A stretch of DNA of 64,000 nt, taken from contig NZ_JPOL01000002.1 of NCBI RefSeq assembly GCF_000733945.1, positions 2,915,001-2,979,000 of the forward strand, written 5' to 3'. Source of the DNA: Flavimarina sp. Hel_I_48 (GTDB lineage: Bacteria; Bacteroidota; Bacteroidia; Flavobacteriales; Flavobacteriaceae). The notes below the pieces were generated by a model, which saw only the letters and a list, made by a program, of their open reading frames with translations, had not been told where the DNA came from and did no database searches. Positions within the stretch are counted from its first letter, which is position 1; each line of letters opens with the position of its first letter. This document shows positions 7,600 through 16,240 of this stretch, piece after piece. The translations under genes were made by a program, and so were the position numbers.

Positions 7600-8050
7600 T
7601 AGTCCTGATTTTATTTAATAGATCATTTAATAATATGCACTCCTCCTTGCTCAAATTAGAGAGGTTATTTTTATTGGCTTCCTCGGTTAGGGGATCTACT
7701 GTTTTGAGAAGTTCAAGCCCAGTGGTAGTGATTTCTATCTCTACTTTACGCCGGTTAGTGGGACAAATCCTACGCTTGACAAAGTTTTTGACAATGAGCT
7801 TGTCCACGAGACGTGAGGTATTGCTGTTAGTATCTACCATGCGTTCATGAATAGAGGCAAGGCTTGCCGGTTTCCCTTTTTGTCCCTTTAAAATGCGTAA
7901 CACATTGTATTGTGGCAAGCTTATATCATGTACTTTAAGTATAGAGGCCACTGACTCTTCAAGCATGCTTGTGGTATATCCTATGTTGATCACCACCTTC
8001 GTAGGGAGGGTAGTCGCTTCGCTCAGTTTAAGGATATTTTCAATGGTCAT
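7592..8050 (-). CDS. MarR family transcriptional regulator
   Basis: A 152-residue winged-helix repressor. Seen: helix-turn-helix region LRILKGQKGKPASLASIHERM followed by NTSRLVDKLIVKNFVKRRICPTNRRKVEIEIT, the recognition helix and wing typical of MarR. Two Cys residues (in KRRICPTN and SKEECIL) could take part in redox sensing, but that is not established. It heads the operon with the nitroreductase and YceI genes. Two 12-bp palindromes in its own promoter suggest autoregulation, with relief by an electrophile or phenolic ligand (inference). Confidence 0.93.
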   Translation of the reverse strand: MTIENILKLSEATTLPTKVVINIGYTTSMLEESVASILKVHDISLPQYNVLRILKGQKGKPASLASIHERMVDTNSNTSRLVDKLIVKNFVKRRICPTNRRKVEIEITTTGLELLKTVDPLTEEANKNNLSNLSKEECILLNDLLNKIRTNE

Positions 8051-8052
8051 AG

Positions 8053-8084
8053 TTGTATGTACAATTGTTGTAGGTACAAATGTA
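8053..8084 (-). promoter_or_regulatory. Paired MarR operators overlapping the promoter
   Basis: TTGTATGTACAA (8053-8064) and TTGTAGGTACAA (8068-8079) are near-perfect palindromes 15 bp apart. The second overlaps TACATTTG (minus strand, 8084-8077), a match to the TAnnTTTG -7 box. This position, just upstream of the MarR ATG at 8050, is where an autorepressor would bind. Confidence 0.75.
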
Positions 8085-8334
8085 TGGCTTTTTTATAAGC
8101 GCAACATTTGTTTATTAAATTTTAACACTATTTATGAAATCCTAAATCAGGATTGCCTTTTGCGTTGATTTAGTAAAGAAGGTGGTTCTTGGGGATAAGT
8201 AAAAGACTAACGACTATTTCCTAGGATATTTTCCATTGTATTTTGCTGGATAAATGTCGATTTATGGTTAATCAATCGCTCTTAAAAGTTAACAGGATAA
8301 CTTTAAAGGTTCAGTCTAATAGGTTGAACGGAAT

Positions 8335-8406
8335 ATGAGGTCTGTAAAAACAATAATTTGCTTAATTTTATGCATTCACAGCGTGGGCATTTTGCATGCG
8401 CAATAA
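8335..8406 (+). pseudogene. Signal-peptide-only micro-ORF upstream of the rhodanese gene
   Basis: A 23-residue ORF starts MRSVKTIICLILC and ends ILHAQ before a TAA. It has a charged N-terminus, a hydrophobic core and a cleavage site of the HA/Q type seen in exported Bacteroidota proteins, then nothing. It lies 43 bp before the rhodanese start. It may be the stranded signal peptide of a formerly exported rhodanese, or a translated leader; the sequence alone does not decide. The rest of the 8085-8449 gap shows nothing I recognise. Confidence 0.45.
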
Positions 8407-8449
8407 CAGAAGATAACCATCCGTAAACCGGAACGATAAAAGCAATACC

Positions 8450-8770
8450 ATGAAAAATATCACACAGGAAGAGTGGGCAAAAGGCATCGCTGAAGATGAA
8501 AACGTAGAAATACTTGACGTGCGTACTGATGAAGAGGTAGAAGCGGGGATGATCCCAAATGCCCGTCAAATAGATATTCACAAGGGACAAGGTTTTATTG
8601 ATGAAGTGGAAAAAATAGACAAATCAAAAAACGTGTATGTCTATTGCCGTAGCGGTGCCCGAAGTGGCCAGGCCTGCCAAATCATGGATAGCCTGGGTTT
8701 TGAGAGCACTTATAATCTTGAGGGCGGATTTATGAAATGGGAAGGGGAAACCACCCAGCCCGAAGATTAA
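8450..8770 (+). CDS. Single-domain rhodanese-like protein
   Basis: A 106-residue sulfurtransferase-type domain that in the family carries a persulfide on one active-site cysteine and passes it to cyanide, thiols or partner proteins. Seen: EILDVRTDEEVEAGMIPNA at residues ~19-38, the active-site loop YCRSGARSG with Cys66, and the C-terminal NLEGGFMKWEG signature; length is that of a GlpE/PspE-type single domain. There is no signal peptide in this reading frame, so it should be cytoplasmic. It is monocistronic, with a strong terminator 22 bp after the stop. Confidence 0.93.
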   Translation: MKNITQEEWAKGIAEDENVEILDVRTDEEVEAGMIPNARQIDIHKGQGFIDEVEKIDKSKNVYVYCRSGARSGQACQIMDSLGFESTYNLEGGFMKWEGETTQPED

Positions 8771-8791
8771 TTCCACAAACATCATTCATAT

Positions 8792-8839
8792 AAAAACGGC
8801 TTCAAATAGGTGTAAATCACCTTTTCTGAAGCCGTTTTT
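8792..8839. terminator. Bidirectional terminator between convergent genes
   Basis: AAAAACGGCTTCA (8792-8804) pairs perfectly with TGAAGCCGTTTTT (8827-8839). An inner GGTG/CACC pairing extends the hairpin. The A- and T-rich flanks serve both strands, fitting its place between the rhodanese (+) and the oxidoreductase (-). Confidence 0.92.
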
Positions 8840-8862
8840 ACATTATATTTCAAGATTTTAGG

Positions 8863-9945
8863 CTATAAAACAATTTTTTGGGAGCCATTTTTAGCCGATT
8901 CAAAAATTGCTTCCACGATGCGTATATCGCGCAACCCTTCAGTTCCAGGGACCATCATGGGTTTGTTGTTTATAATTGAGAGCGCATCATCATCCATCTG
9001 GATGGCCTGCTGCACGCATTCACAGGGAGGTAATTTTTTTCCGTCTGAAGTAGATCCTTTTACGCCGGTATAACTTTGAAAAGGGGAAAGTTCATAACTT
9101 CCATCTGCACATTGTATGTCCAGATTGTTATAGCCATCAGCGTAGGACACCTTGCAATCTGCCATAATTTTCCCGGGAAACTCCATATTGAAGTAGGTGA
9201 TCTCGTTAGCTCCATTAGTAAATAAATCGGGACGGGTATTTTCATGGCGCGCGGTTACCGAAATAGGTTCCAGCCCAGTGCTGTACCGGGTTGCGTTGAG
9301 CGGATAAACCCCCATGTCATAAATAGCGCCGCCCCCTTTTGACCCATCCAGCCTCCACCCGCCGGAAGAGCCTATCTTAAAACCAGCTGCTGTGGTTATG
9401 CTTTTCATCGTACCATAAGGTTTTGATTTTGCCCATTGCATGATTTGACGTGTGTTTTTTTCATGTTGCATGCGATAACCTATCGCCAGTTTGACTTTAT
9501 TCTCTTTGCAGGCATCTATAATTTGTTGGCACTCCGCAGCAGTCATAGCCATTGGCTTTTCGCAAAAAACATGTTTTCCCGCATTTGCCGCGGCAGTAGC
9601 GTATTTTGCATGCAAAAAAGTGGGTGTGACAATGTAGATGACATCTATAGCGTCATTAGTTGCGATATCGCCCATATTATCATAACTATAAACATTGGCA
9701 TCCTGAATATTGTATTTCTTTTTCCATTGGGGTATTTTTTCCGGACTCCCGGTTATGATCCCGCGAAGTTCAATATGCTTAGTTTCCTGAAGTGCGGGCG
9801 CCAACTGTGTCGAGGCGTAATTGCCAAGACCTAAAAGGGCTACACCCAATTTCTTTTTTTGTCCAAAAATAGCCTGCGGAAAGGGCATAGTGCTGGCAGC
9901 TAGAAATAAACCAGACTTCTTTATAAAACTTCTTCTATTCTCCAT
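8863..9945 (-). CDS. Tat-exported Gfo/Idh/MocA family oxidoreductase
   Basis: A 360-residue NAD(P)-dependent dehydrogenase-like protein that typically acts on sugars or sugar derivatives. Seen: a twin-arginine signal (NRRSFIKKSGLFLAAS) at residues 3-18, then a Rossmann fold with GVALLGLGNYA, YIVTPTFLHAKYATAAANAGKHVFCEKPMA (the Lys-Pro family motif) and a C-terminal alpha/beta domain with GGGAIYDMGVYP. The frame is open 30 codons further upstream, but the Tat motif sets the start at 9945. Export via Tat implies cofactor is bound before transport and that it acts in the periplasm. Substrate unknown; no sugar genes are adjacent. Confidence 0.9.
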   Translation of the reverse strand: MENRRSFIKKSGLFLAASTMPFPQAIFGQKKKLGVALLGLGNYASTQLAPALQETKHIELRGIITGSPEKIPQWKKKYNIQDANVYSYDNMGDIATNDAIDVIYIVTPTFLHAKYATAAANAGKHVFCEKPMAMTAAECQQIIDACKENKVKLAIGYRMQHEKNTRQIMQWAKSKPYGTMKSITTAAGFKIGSSGGWRLDGSKGGGAIYDMGVYPLNATRYSTGLEPISVTARHENTRPDLFTNGANEITYFNMEFPGKIMADCKVSYADGYNNLDIQCADGSYELSPFQSYTGVKGSTSDGKKLPPCECVQQAIQMDDDALSIINNKPMMVPGTEGLRDIRIVEAIFESAKNGSQKIVL

Positions 9946-10238
9946 AAGTATCTTTATTTTGATGCCATCAATAGCTTTGAAAGTGTTAAAACAGATGAAA
10001 TAACGTCTACTGAATTCTGTGTAAAAGTTAATCAAAGACGTTAAAAATCACTTCGGAATTAACTGATTTTTAATGTTTTTCGTAAATAATGAATATTAAA
10101 GAAATTCTTTACGGAAGTAGTATGGGAAACAGTTCTTTACCTAAAAGAATAAAATTTCTGTCCACTATTTCGTAGAAAACGCTCAAAAGACGCTCTTTTT
10201 TGGCCAAAAATCAGAAGTAATTGTTCAAAAATACCCGC
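9946..10238. promoter_or_regulatory. 293-bp intergenic region with a perfect inverted repeat
   Basis: The gap carries TTAAAAATCA (10041-10050) and TGATTTTTAA (10064-10073), a perfect 10-bp inverted repeat around a 13-base loop. It lies upstream of the oxidoreductase start. It could be an operator or a weak hairpin; no gene is visible. A short direct repeat (ACGCTC...ACGCTC) is at about 10180. Confidence 0.4.
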
Positions 10239-10625
10239 TTATTTCAAGATTTTCATCGGGTTCTTATCTTCATCGATGGCCACAAAAGTAAAGGCGCCGC
10301 TTACCGCCCTGATCCTGTCTTCAGAATACATTTGTTCCACAAAAATTTCCACACGCACGGTAAGGCTGGTAGTACCTATTTTCTCCACTTTTCCTACCAG
10401 TTCTACAATGGTGCCCGCGGGTATGGGTTTTGAGAAATCAATACGTTCTGAACTTACGGTGACCATACGTTCCCTACTGAACCGGGTCGCGGTAATAAAG
10501 GCGGTCTCGTCCATAAGCTGCATGGCCGTACCGCCAAAAAGGGTGTCGTAATGGTTTGTGGTATTGGGAAAAACAGCCTTAAAAATGCTGGTGGTTGATC
10601 GTTCTATGCGTTCTTGTGTGGTCAT
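10239..10625 (-). CDS. Hotdog-fold acyl-CoA thioesterase (YciA/BFIT type)
   Basis: A 128-residue single hotdog domain that hydrolyses acyl-CoA thioesters. Seen: FPNTTNHYDTLFGGTAMQLMDETAF, where the Asn, Gly-Gly and Asp are the family's active-site and CoA-binding features, followed by the strand-rich SERIDFSKPIPAGTIVELVGKV segment. Its start overlaps the preceding small gene by 4 bp (ATGA), and that gene follows metE by 3 bp. The three genes are therefore probably one transcript behind the cobalamin riboswitch. Physiological acyl group unknown. Confidence 0.9.
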   Translation of the reverse strand: MTTQERIERSTTSIFKAVFPNTTNHYDTLFGGTAMQLMDETAFITATRFSRERMVTVSSERIDFSKPIPAGTIVELVGKVEKIGTTSLTVRVEIFVEQMYSEDRIRAVSGAFTFVAIDEDKNPMKILK

Positions 10626-10867
10626 TGTTCTTTAAAATAAGGGCCCAGGATTTTTTTCAGGCTTTGGTTGTGTTTCATTAGATTGTATTCGCTGCGCAGT
10701 TCTTTGATACAGGTAGCGCAAAGGCAGTCTGTATACTGTATATTCAAGTATTCGCGCTGGGCAAAAGTGAGCTTTACGGCACTGCACTGGCACAAAATAA
10801 TAGAGCCCACCTTGCACTCAAAACGAGCTTTGCAACGTGGGCAATATTTTTCTTCATGACTGGCCAT
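10622..10867 (-). CDS. Small Cys-rich (CWC-type) protein
   Basis: An 81-residue protein with seven Cys residues arranged CPRC, then FEC, CQC, and DCLCATC. It resembles the cysteine-rich CWC family, small probable zinc-binding proteins of unknown function. The C-terminal half (LRSEYNLMKHNQSLKKILGPY) is helical. It lies between metE and the thioesterase with a 3-bp gap and a 4-bp overlap, so it is translated from the same message. Function is not known; metal binding is inferred from the Cys pairs. Confidence 0.8.
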   Translation of the reverse strand: MASHEEKYCPRCKARFECKVGSIILCQCSAVKLTFAQREYLNIQYTDCLCATCIKELRSEYNLMKHNQSLKKILGPYFKEQ

Positions 10868-10870
10868 TGG

Positions 10871-13195
10871 CTAGATTACGGCTTTTTTAGAAAGCGCGGC
10901 CCTCATGTTCTTGGCTGCGGAAACCATTTCGGTAAGGGCAGCTTTGGTCTCTTCCCAGTGGCGTGTTTTGAGTCCGCAATCTGGGTTTATCCACAGTTGG
11001 TCTTCCGGGATAACCGCTTTGGCCTTTTCCAGGAGTGCTACCATTTCCTTTTTATTGGGAACCCGGGGCGAATGTATATCATAGACGCCGGGACCAATTT
11101 CATTGGGATAATTAAACTTTGCAAAGGCATCCAGCAATTCCATCTGGGAGCGTGAGCATTCTATGGTGATCACATCCGCGTCCATGGCTGCAATATGCTG
11201 TATGATATCGTTAAATTCTGAATAGCACATGTGAGTATGAATCTGGGTTGCATCATTCACCCCAGAAGCAGAAATACGGAAGGCGCTGATCGCCCATTCC
11301 AGATAATGTTCCCAGTCTGCTTTGCGAAGGGGCAGGCCTTCGCGCAATGCCGGTTCATCTATTTGAATAATTTTGATGCCTGCTTTTTCCAGGTCTGTCA
11401 CTTCATCGCGAATGGCAAGGGCAATCTGCTTGCACGTCACCGCACGCGGCTGATCGTTACGTACAAAACTCCATTGTAAAATAGTAACTGGTCCCGTGAG
11501 CATTCCTTTTACCACTTTATGGGTAAGACTTTGCGCATAGGTGCTCCAGGCCACGGTCATTGCTTCTGGACGCTCTATGTCGCCATAAATTATGGGCGGT
11601 TTAACACAGCGGCTACCATAGCTTTGTACCCAGCCAAATTTTGTAAAAGCAAAACCATTGAGGCGCTCCCCAAAATATTCAACCATGTCGTTGCGCTCAA
11701 ATTCGCCATGTACCAGCACATCAAGGTCGATTTCTTCCTGCCAGCGAATCGTTTTTTCGGTTTCTGTCTGGAGCAGGCGCTCATATTCGGTGATGCTAAG
11801 ATCGCCTTTTTTGAACTGGGCGCGCCAGGCCCTCACTTCTTTGGTCTGGGGAAAAGAACCTATTGTTGTGGTAGGATAGGCGGGCAGTCCCAGATTTTTG
11901 CGCTGTATATCTTTGCGTATTTCAAAGGCATTTTTGCGCTGGGTATGTGATGTAGCGATCGCTTTGGCGCGTTCTTTTACTTTTGAATTGTGTATGGTTT
12001 TAGCTGTTTTTCGGCTTGCGGTGGCCGTTTTTGAATCTTCAAGCAATGCAATAGTTGTTGCTTGCAAAGTTTCATTTGTAAGGTCCTGAAGTGCGGTTAC
12101 TTCTCTTACTTTTTGTTTGGCGAAGGCCAACCAGCCTTTTACTTCCGCAGCAAGTGATTTAACATCGTTTTCTAAATCGAGGTCGCAGGGCACGTGCAAC
12201 AGCGAACAGCTGGGCGCGATAAGAATACGGTCAGGACCTACTATTTTTTCAGCCTTTTTTATAATGGCAAGGGATGACTCGAGGTCGTTCTTCCAGATAT
12301 TGCGTCCATCTACGAGCCCCAGCGAAATGCTAAGTTCTTCCGGCGCATGCTCCAGTACCTCCGTAAGTTGCTCGGGATTGTGCACCAGGTCAATGTGCAG
12401 GGCGCAAATAGGAAGTTTTAAGGCCAGTTTGAGGTTGTCTTTTAGACCTTCAAAATAGGTTGCTACCAGTATTTTTAACTTCGGAAAATGTTTTTTAATC
12501 GTTGAATACGTATTATTTAAGGCCATTTTTTCGGCTGCGCTGAGGTCAAGGGCCAGAAAAGGCTCATCAAACTGTACCCAGGTGGCACCCAGTTCTTCCA
12601 GTTGGCCAAGGATATCCAGATACACCGGAAGCAGTTTTTCAAGAAGTGCTACCCTATGGAAACCACTGGCTTTTTCCTTGCCTAGCAATAAAAAGGAAAC
12701 AGGTCCCACAAGCACTGGTTTTGTGCTAATACCAAGGTGTTTTGCTTCTTTAAATTCATCCACGATCTTGGTTGAGAATAATTTGAATTCCTGATTGGGA
12801 TAAAATTCTGGAACGATGTAATGGTAGTTGGTATCAAACCACTTTGTCATTTCCATAGCGGTAATATCCAGCGTATCTTTTTGATACCCGCGCGCCATGG
12901 CAAAGTAGAGGTCCAGTTCTGTATTTCCTTTTTCAAAGAGTACTTCATGATAGCGCTTTGGGATGGCATTCACGGTCAGCGCCATATCCAGGACGTGATC
13001 ATAAAACGAGAAATCGTTAGAGGGGATGAGGTCAATCCCTGCATCTTTTTGAAGTTGCCAGTTGTGTTTTTTTACCTCGTGGGCAGCCTTCAGCAGGTCA
13101 TTTTTAGAGATTTTGCCAGCCCAGTACTGTTCGCAGGCTTTTTTGAGTTCCCTGTGGCTACCTATTCGCGGATAGCCAAGAATGTGCGTTTGCAT
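10871..13195 (-). CDS. metE: Cobalamin-independent methionine synthase
   Basis: Transfers the methyl group of 5-methyltetrahydrofolate (polyglutamate) to homocysteine, using zinc and no B12. Seen: the N-terminal folate domain starting THILGYPRIGSHRELKKA, and a C-terminal catalytic domain with TTTIGSFPQTKEVR, VLVHGEFERNDMVEYFGE, GPVTILQWSF, IQIDEPALREG and the zinc ligands in THMCYSEF, ITIECSRS and NPDCGLKTR. Length 774 is normal. The cobalamin riboswitch about 180 bp upstream explains regulation: when B12 is present the B12-dependent enzyme MetH is preferred and metE is turned down. Confidence 0.98.
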   Translation of the reverse strand: MQTHILGYPRIGSHRELKKACEQYWAGKISKNDLLKAAHEVKKHNWQLQKDAGIDLIPSNDFSFYDHVLDMALTVNAIPKRYHEVLFEKGNTELDLYFAMARGYQKDTLDITAMEMTKWFDTNYHYIVPEFYPNQEFKLFSTKIVDEFKEAKHLGISTKPVLVGPVSFLLLGKEKASGFHRVALLEKLLPVYLDILGQLEELGATWVQFDEPFLALDLSAAEKMALNNTYSTIKKHFPKLKILVATYFEGLKDNLKLALKLPICALHIDLVHNPEQLTEVLEHAPEELSISLGLVDGRNIWKNDLESSLAIIKKAEKIVGPDRILIAPSCSLLHVPCDLDLENDVKSLAAEVKGWLAFAKQKVREVTALQDLTNETLQATTIALLEDSKTATASRKTAKTIHNSKVKERAKAIATSHTQRKNAFEIRKDIQRKNLGLPAYPTTTIGSFPQTKEVRAWRAQFKKGDLSITEYERLLQTETEKTIRWQEEIDLDVLVHGEFERNDMVEYFGERLNGFAFTKFGWVQSYGSRCVKPPIIYGDIERPEAMTVAWSTYAQSLTHKVVKGMLTGPVTILQWSFVRNDQPRAVTCKQIALAIRDEVTDLEKAGIKIIQIDEPALREGLPLRKADWEHYLEWAISAFRISASGVNDATQIHTHMCYSEFNDIIQHIAAMDADVITIECSRSQMELLDAFAKFNYPNEIGPGVYDIHSPRVPNKKEMVALLEKAKAVIPEDQLWINPDCGLKTRHWEETKAALTEMVSAAKNMRAALSKKAVI

Positions 13196-13372
13196 TTTAC
13201 TTACTTTTAAAGATTAAACAATGTTTAAAAGTTTTGCAGAATTTCTGCTTTGCAAATCGTGAAGTGATATTTTGTAAGGTAGGTACACGCAAGATTGGGG
13301 AGTGCCATAACCCCCTTTAAAGCGTAACAAACCAGACGAAAAGCTTCAGATCGCGAAAGCAATGTCATTGCG

Positions 13373-13531
13373 AAAAAGGCAGGTCTCCTGACTTGTAACG
13401 GTTTTATCGTCCTTCCCATCTTTACAGACAGTGGATCACGTGGATAAAACCTGTAGTGTTACTTACAGTTGCGCGACAGTCCTGGATTTGCACCAGGTTC
13501 CCTATTAATGCACGTTAAGTGTAACCTTTTT
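13373..13531 (-). promoter_or_regulatory. Cobalamin riboswitch upstream of metE
   Basis: Reading the minus strand I see the conserved B12-box elements in order: GGGAACCTGGTGCAAATCC, ACTGTCGCGCAACTGTAAG, ATCCACTGTC, GATGGGAAGG and AAGTCAGGAGACCTGCC. P1 is closed by AAAAAGG (13531-13525) with CCTTTTT (13379-13373). The 177 bp between aptamer and metE has no classic terminator; a GCAGAAATTCTGC hairpin and a GGGG/CCCC pairing could form the expression platform. A TACATTTA box at 13577-13570 is a possible promoter. Confidence 0.95.
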
Positions 13532-13695
13532 CGGTTGATGAAATAATGTAAGAACTTTTATTATTGTGGTAAATGTACCTCTTTAGAAAGTATTAATGGG
13601 CAACGAGCGGGTTATTATACTTCAATAGTGCTATGTATTTTAGGGTAAAAAGACCATATTGCTGCATTTTTGAGTTTAAAACCATCCTAGGGTGG

Positions 13696-14109
13696 TCAAT
13701 GTGGCAACTTTTCTCTTAAAATGCCATATACAAAAGTGCCCAGCAATGCGCCAGCTATTACTATGAGTATGGAAAAATATCCCGCGCCGGCAAGAACATA
13801 CATAGGCCCGGGACATGCGCCCGCAAGCGCCCAACCCATACCGAAAATCAGTCCGCCGATCGCATATCTGAAAAAGCTTGTTTTTTTAGGCGTTAACTGC
13901 ATTTCCTGCCTATTTATGGCTTTGAGGTTTTTGCGCTTAATGATTTGTACTCCCACGATACCAATAGCAAGTGCAGAACCAATAATACCGTACATATGGA
14001 AAGAACCAAACTGAAACATTTCATAAATCCTAAACCAGGAAGCAGCCTCAGATTTATACATTACTATTCCGAAAAAAGTACCAATTAGAAGGTAAGTTGC
14101 GTATTTCAT
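13696..14109 (-). CDS. YeeE/YedE-type sulfur transporter, small half
   Basis: A 137-residue membrane protein with four likely helices. Seen: FGIVMYKSEAASWFRIYEMFQF near the N-terminus and the Gly/Cys signature GGLIFGMGWALAGACPGPMYVLAGAG at residues ~90-116, which matches the YeeE/YedE (thiosulfate or sulfur-compound import) family. Related proteins elsewhere are single chains of about twice this length; here the second half is the adjacent upstream gene, which ends right where this one begins. The two probably form one transporter. The cargo is inferred from the family and from the persulfide-processing enzyme next door. Confidence 0.88.
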   Translation of the reverse strand: MKYATYLLIGTFFGIVMYKSEAASWFRIYEMFQFGSFHMYGIIGSALAIGIVGVQIIKRKNLKAINRQEMQLTPKKTSFFRYAIGGLIFGMGWALAGACPGPMYVLAGAGYFSILIVIAGALLGTFVYGILREKLPH

Positions 14110-14670
14110 TTAGCTAAAGATTAAAGGGAAAAGTATGTGAACCATAAAAAGCCCACCCACAAAAAAACCAATTACGGCTATAAGTGACGGTAATTGCAAG
14201 TTGCTAAGGCCAGAGATGGCATGGCCGGATGTGCAGCCACCGGCATAACGGGCACCAAAACCTACCATAAATCCGCCTAGGATCAAGAGTGCAAGCACGA
14301 AGGGATCGCTTAAATTTTCCACTGCAAAAAGTTCGGTGGGCAGGTAGGAACTTCCCGCACTGTGAATATTGTATTCCTGGGAAAGTTGGTTGGCAACTTC
14401 CGGATTGATTTGTACAGTGTTATCAGAAAGGAACTGAGAAGCGAAAAAACCACCCAAAACAGATCCCAAAACCACCATTAAGTTCCAGCGTTCTTTTTTC
14501 CAGTCTATATTAAAGAATGAATTTACTTTTCCTGCTCCTGCAACGGTGCACATGGTACGCAGGTTTGAGGACATTCCAAATTGTTTGCCCATAAAGAGCA
14601 GTGCAAACATGGTCAGCGCGATCAATGGGCCAGCAACATACCATGGCCAGGGTTGATAAATGAAATTCAA
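14110..14670 (-). CDS. YeeE/YedE-type sulfur transporter, large half
   Basis: A 186-residue membrane protein. Seen: WYVAGPLIALTMFALLF as first helix, a conserved GMSSNLRTMC motif, VLGSVLGGFFASQFL, then a periplasmic stretch and the family signature FMVGFGARYAGGCTSGHAISGLSNLQLPSL with the conserved Cys. It abuts the smaller half-gene (stop and start meet), implying tight coupling and a stable pair. In characterised YeeE the conserved Cys residues relay thiosulfate; applying this here is inference. It follows the metallohydrolase-rhodanese gene by 53 bp. Confidence 0.9.
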   Translation of the reverse strand: MNFIYQPWPWYVAGPLIALTMFALLFMGKQFGMSSNLRTMCTVAGAGKVNSFFNIDWKKERWNLMVVLGSVLGGFFASQFLSDNTVQINPEVANQLSQEYNIHSAGSSYLPTELFAVENLSDPFVLALLILGGFMVGFGARYAGGCTSGHAISGLSNLQLPSLIAVIGFFVGGLFMVHILFPLIFS

Positions 14671-14723
14671 ATTTTTATATTTTAGAGAGTTGTTCGTTTG
14701 CTTTATTTCGAAGAATCGAGCTT

Positions 14724-16139
14724 TTAAGACTGCTGTACAGTAGCTGTTGTGGAAATGGAAGTTTTCTTGATCGCCTGCAATCCACCTTCTATATTGACCA
14801 GATTGTGATAACCTCTTTTTTTTAAGATAGAGGCCGCAACCATACTACGGTAACCACTGGCACAGTGCATGTAAAAAATGCTTTTCTGCGGAAATAGGGA
14901 AAGGTGCTCATTTATAAAATCGAGCGGTGTGTTTTTTGCGTCCAGTACATGTTCGGTATCATATTCGGTTTCTTTTCGCACGTCAAAAACCTCAAAATCA
15001 ACCGTTTTTTCGCCTTTTTCATACCATTTATTGAGGTTTTCGGCAGAAATTGAATCGATTTTATCCACTGGTTTAGACGCTTCTGCCCAGCGTTCAAAAC
15101 CGCCTTCAAGATAGCCTAGCGTATGATCAAAGCCCACACGTGCGAGACGGGTAACGGTCTCTTCCTCACGGCCGGGTGGAGTGACCAATAAAATAGGTTG
15201 TTGCACATCTGCGATCAATGCACCTGCCCAGGGGGCAAAGCTTCCATCAATGCCTATAAATATAGCATTGGGGATGTGTCCTTTTTCATATTCGTCCTGA
15301 TGACGTACATCAAGAATCACGGCACCGGTTTCATTAGCGGCACGTTCAAAAGCTCCTGGTGACAAGGTGCGGGTACCGCGTTTTAATACCTCATCAAGGT
15401 CAGCATAACCTTCCCGGTTCATTTTTACATTCAATGGGAAATATTGCGGCGGTGCCAGCAGGCCATCGGTTACTTCCTTTATAAATTCTTCTTCGGTCAT
15501 GTTTTCGCGCAGCGCGTAGTTCATTTCTTTCTGGTTGCCCAGCGTATCCACCGTTTCTTTCATCATATTTTTTCCGCAGGCGGAACCGGCACCGTGGGCG
15601 GGATATACCACAACGTCATTTGCAAGGGGCATGATTTTTTCGCGCAGGCTTTTAAATAATAATCCGGCGAGCTCTTCCTGGGTTATCGTGTCTGCTTTTT
15701 GCGCAAGGTCAGGCCTCCCCACATCACCTAGAAAAAGGGTATCGCCAGTGAAAATCGCATGGTCCCTGCCATTTTTATCCTTTAATAAAAAGGTGGTGCT
15801 TTCCATAGTGTGGCCGGGGGTGTGCAAAGCGATAATGGTAAGTTCACCCAAACGAAATTCCTGACCATCTGCAGCAATAATGGCGTCAAAAGTAGGATTT
15901 GCATTAGGCCCATAAACAATGGGAGCGTCCGTTTCTTTAGAAAGGGTTACGTGCCCACTCACAAAATCAGCATGAAAGTGTGTTTCAAAAATATAGTTGA
16001 TCGTAGCGCCATTTTTATGTGCTCGTTCCAAATAGGGTTTGACCTCGCGCAGCGGATCTATAATTGCCGCTTCCCCATTACTTTCAATATAATATGCACC
16101 CTGTGAAAGGCAGCCCGTATATATCTGTTCAATTATCAT
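14724..16139 (-). CDS. MBL-fold persulfide dioxygenase-like protein fused to two rhodanese domains
   Basis: Layout resembles CstB/ETHE1-rhodanese fusions that oxidise glutathione or low-molecular-weight persulfides. Residues ~1-240 form the metallo-beta-lactamase fold with the metal motif THFHADFVSGH (His54, His56, Asp58, His63), LHTPGHTMES and FTGDTLFLGDVGRPDL. The first rhodanese domain (~265-350) has DVRHQDEYEKGHIPNA but LVTPPGREE where the catalytic Cys should be, so it is inactive as a sulfurtransferase. The second (~370-455) has HCASGYRS with Cys426 and should be active. No signal peptide. Flanking sulfur-transport genes support a role in sulfane-sulfur detoxification. Confidence 0.92.
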   Translation of the reverse strand: MIIEQIYTGCLSQGAYYIESNGEAAIIDPLREVKPYLERAHKNGATINYIFETHFHADFVSGHVTLSKETDAPIVYGPNANPTFDAIIAADGQEFRLGELTIIALHTPGHTMESTTFLLKDKNGRDHAIFTGDTLFLGDVGRPDLAQKADTITQEELAGLLFKSLREKIMPLANDVVVYPAHGAGSACGKNMMKETVDTLGNQKEMNYALRENMTEEEFIKEVTDGLLAPPQYFPLNVKMNREGYADLDEVLKRGTRTLSPGAFERAANETGAVILDVRHQDEYEKGHIPNAIFIGIDGSFAPWAGALIADVQQPILLVTPPGREEETVTRLARVGFDHTLGYLEGGFERWAEASKPVDKIDSISAENLNKWYEKGEKTVDFEVFDVRKETEYDTEHVLDAKNTPLDFINEHLSLFPQKSIFYMHCASGYRSMVAASILKKRGYHNLVNIEGGLQAIKKTSISTTATVQQS

Positions 16140-16240
16140 ATTATTTTATTTTTTTACCGAATGCGATAAGCATTCAGCAAGATTATTTTTCTTTATTTTC
16201 AAAAACTGTGATCATTTGATTTAATGCTTCTGGGAAACAT

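Noticed and set aside
13225..13419. 64-codon minus-strand ORF between metE and the riboswitch
   Set aside because: It overlaps the riboswitch 3' part and its platform and shows no protein features.
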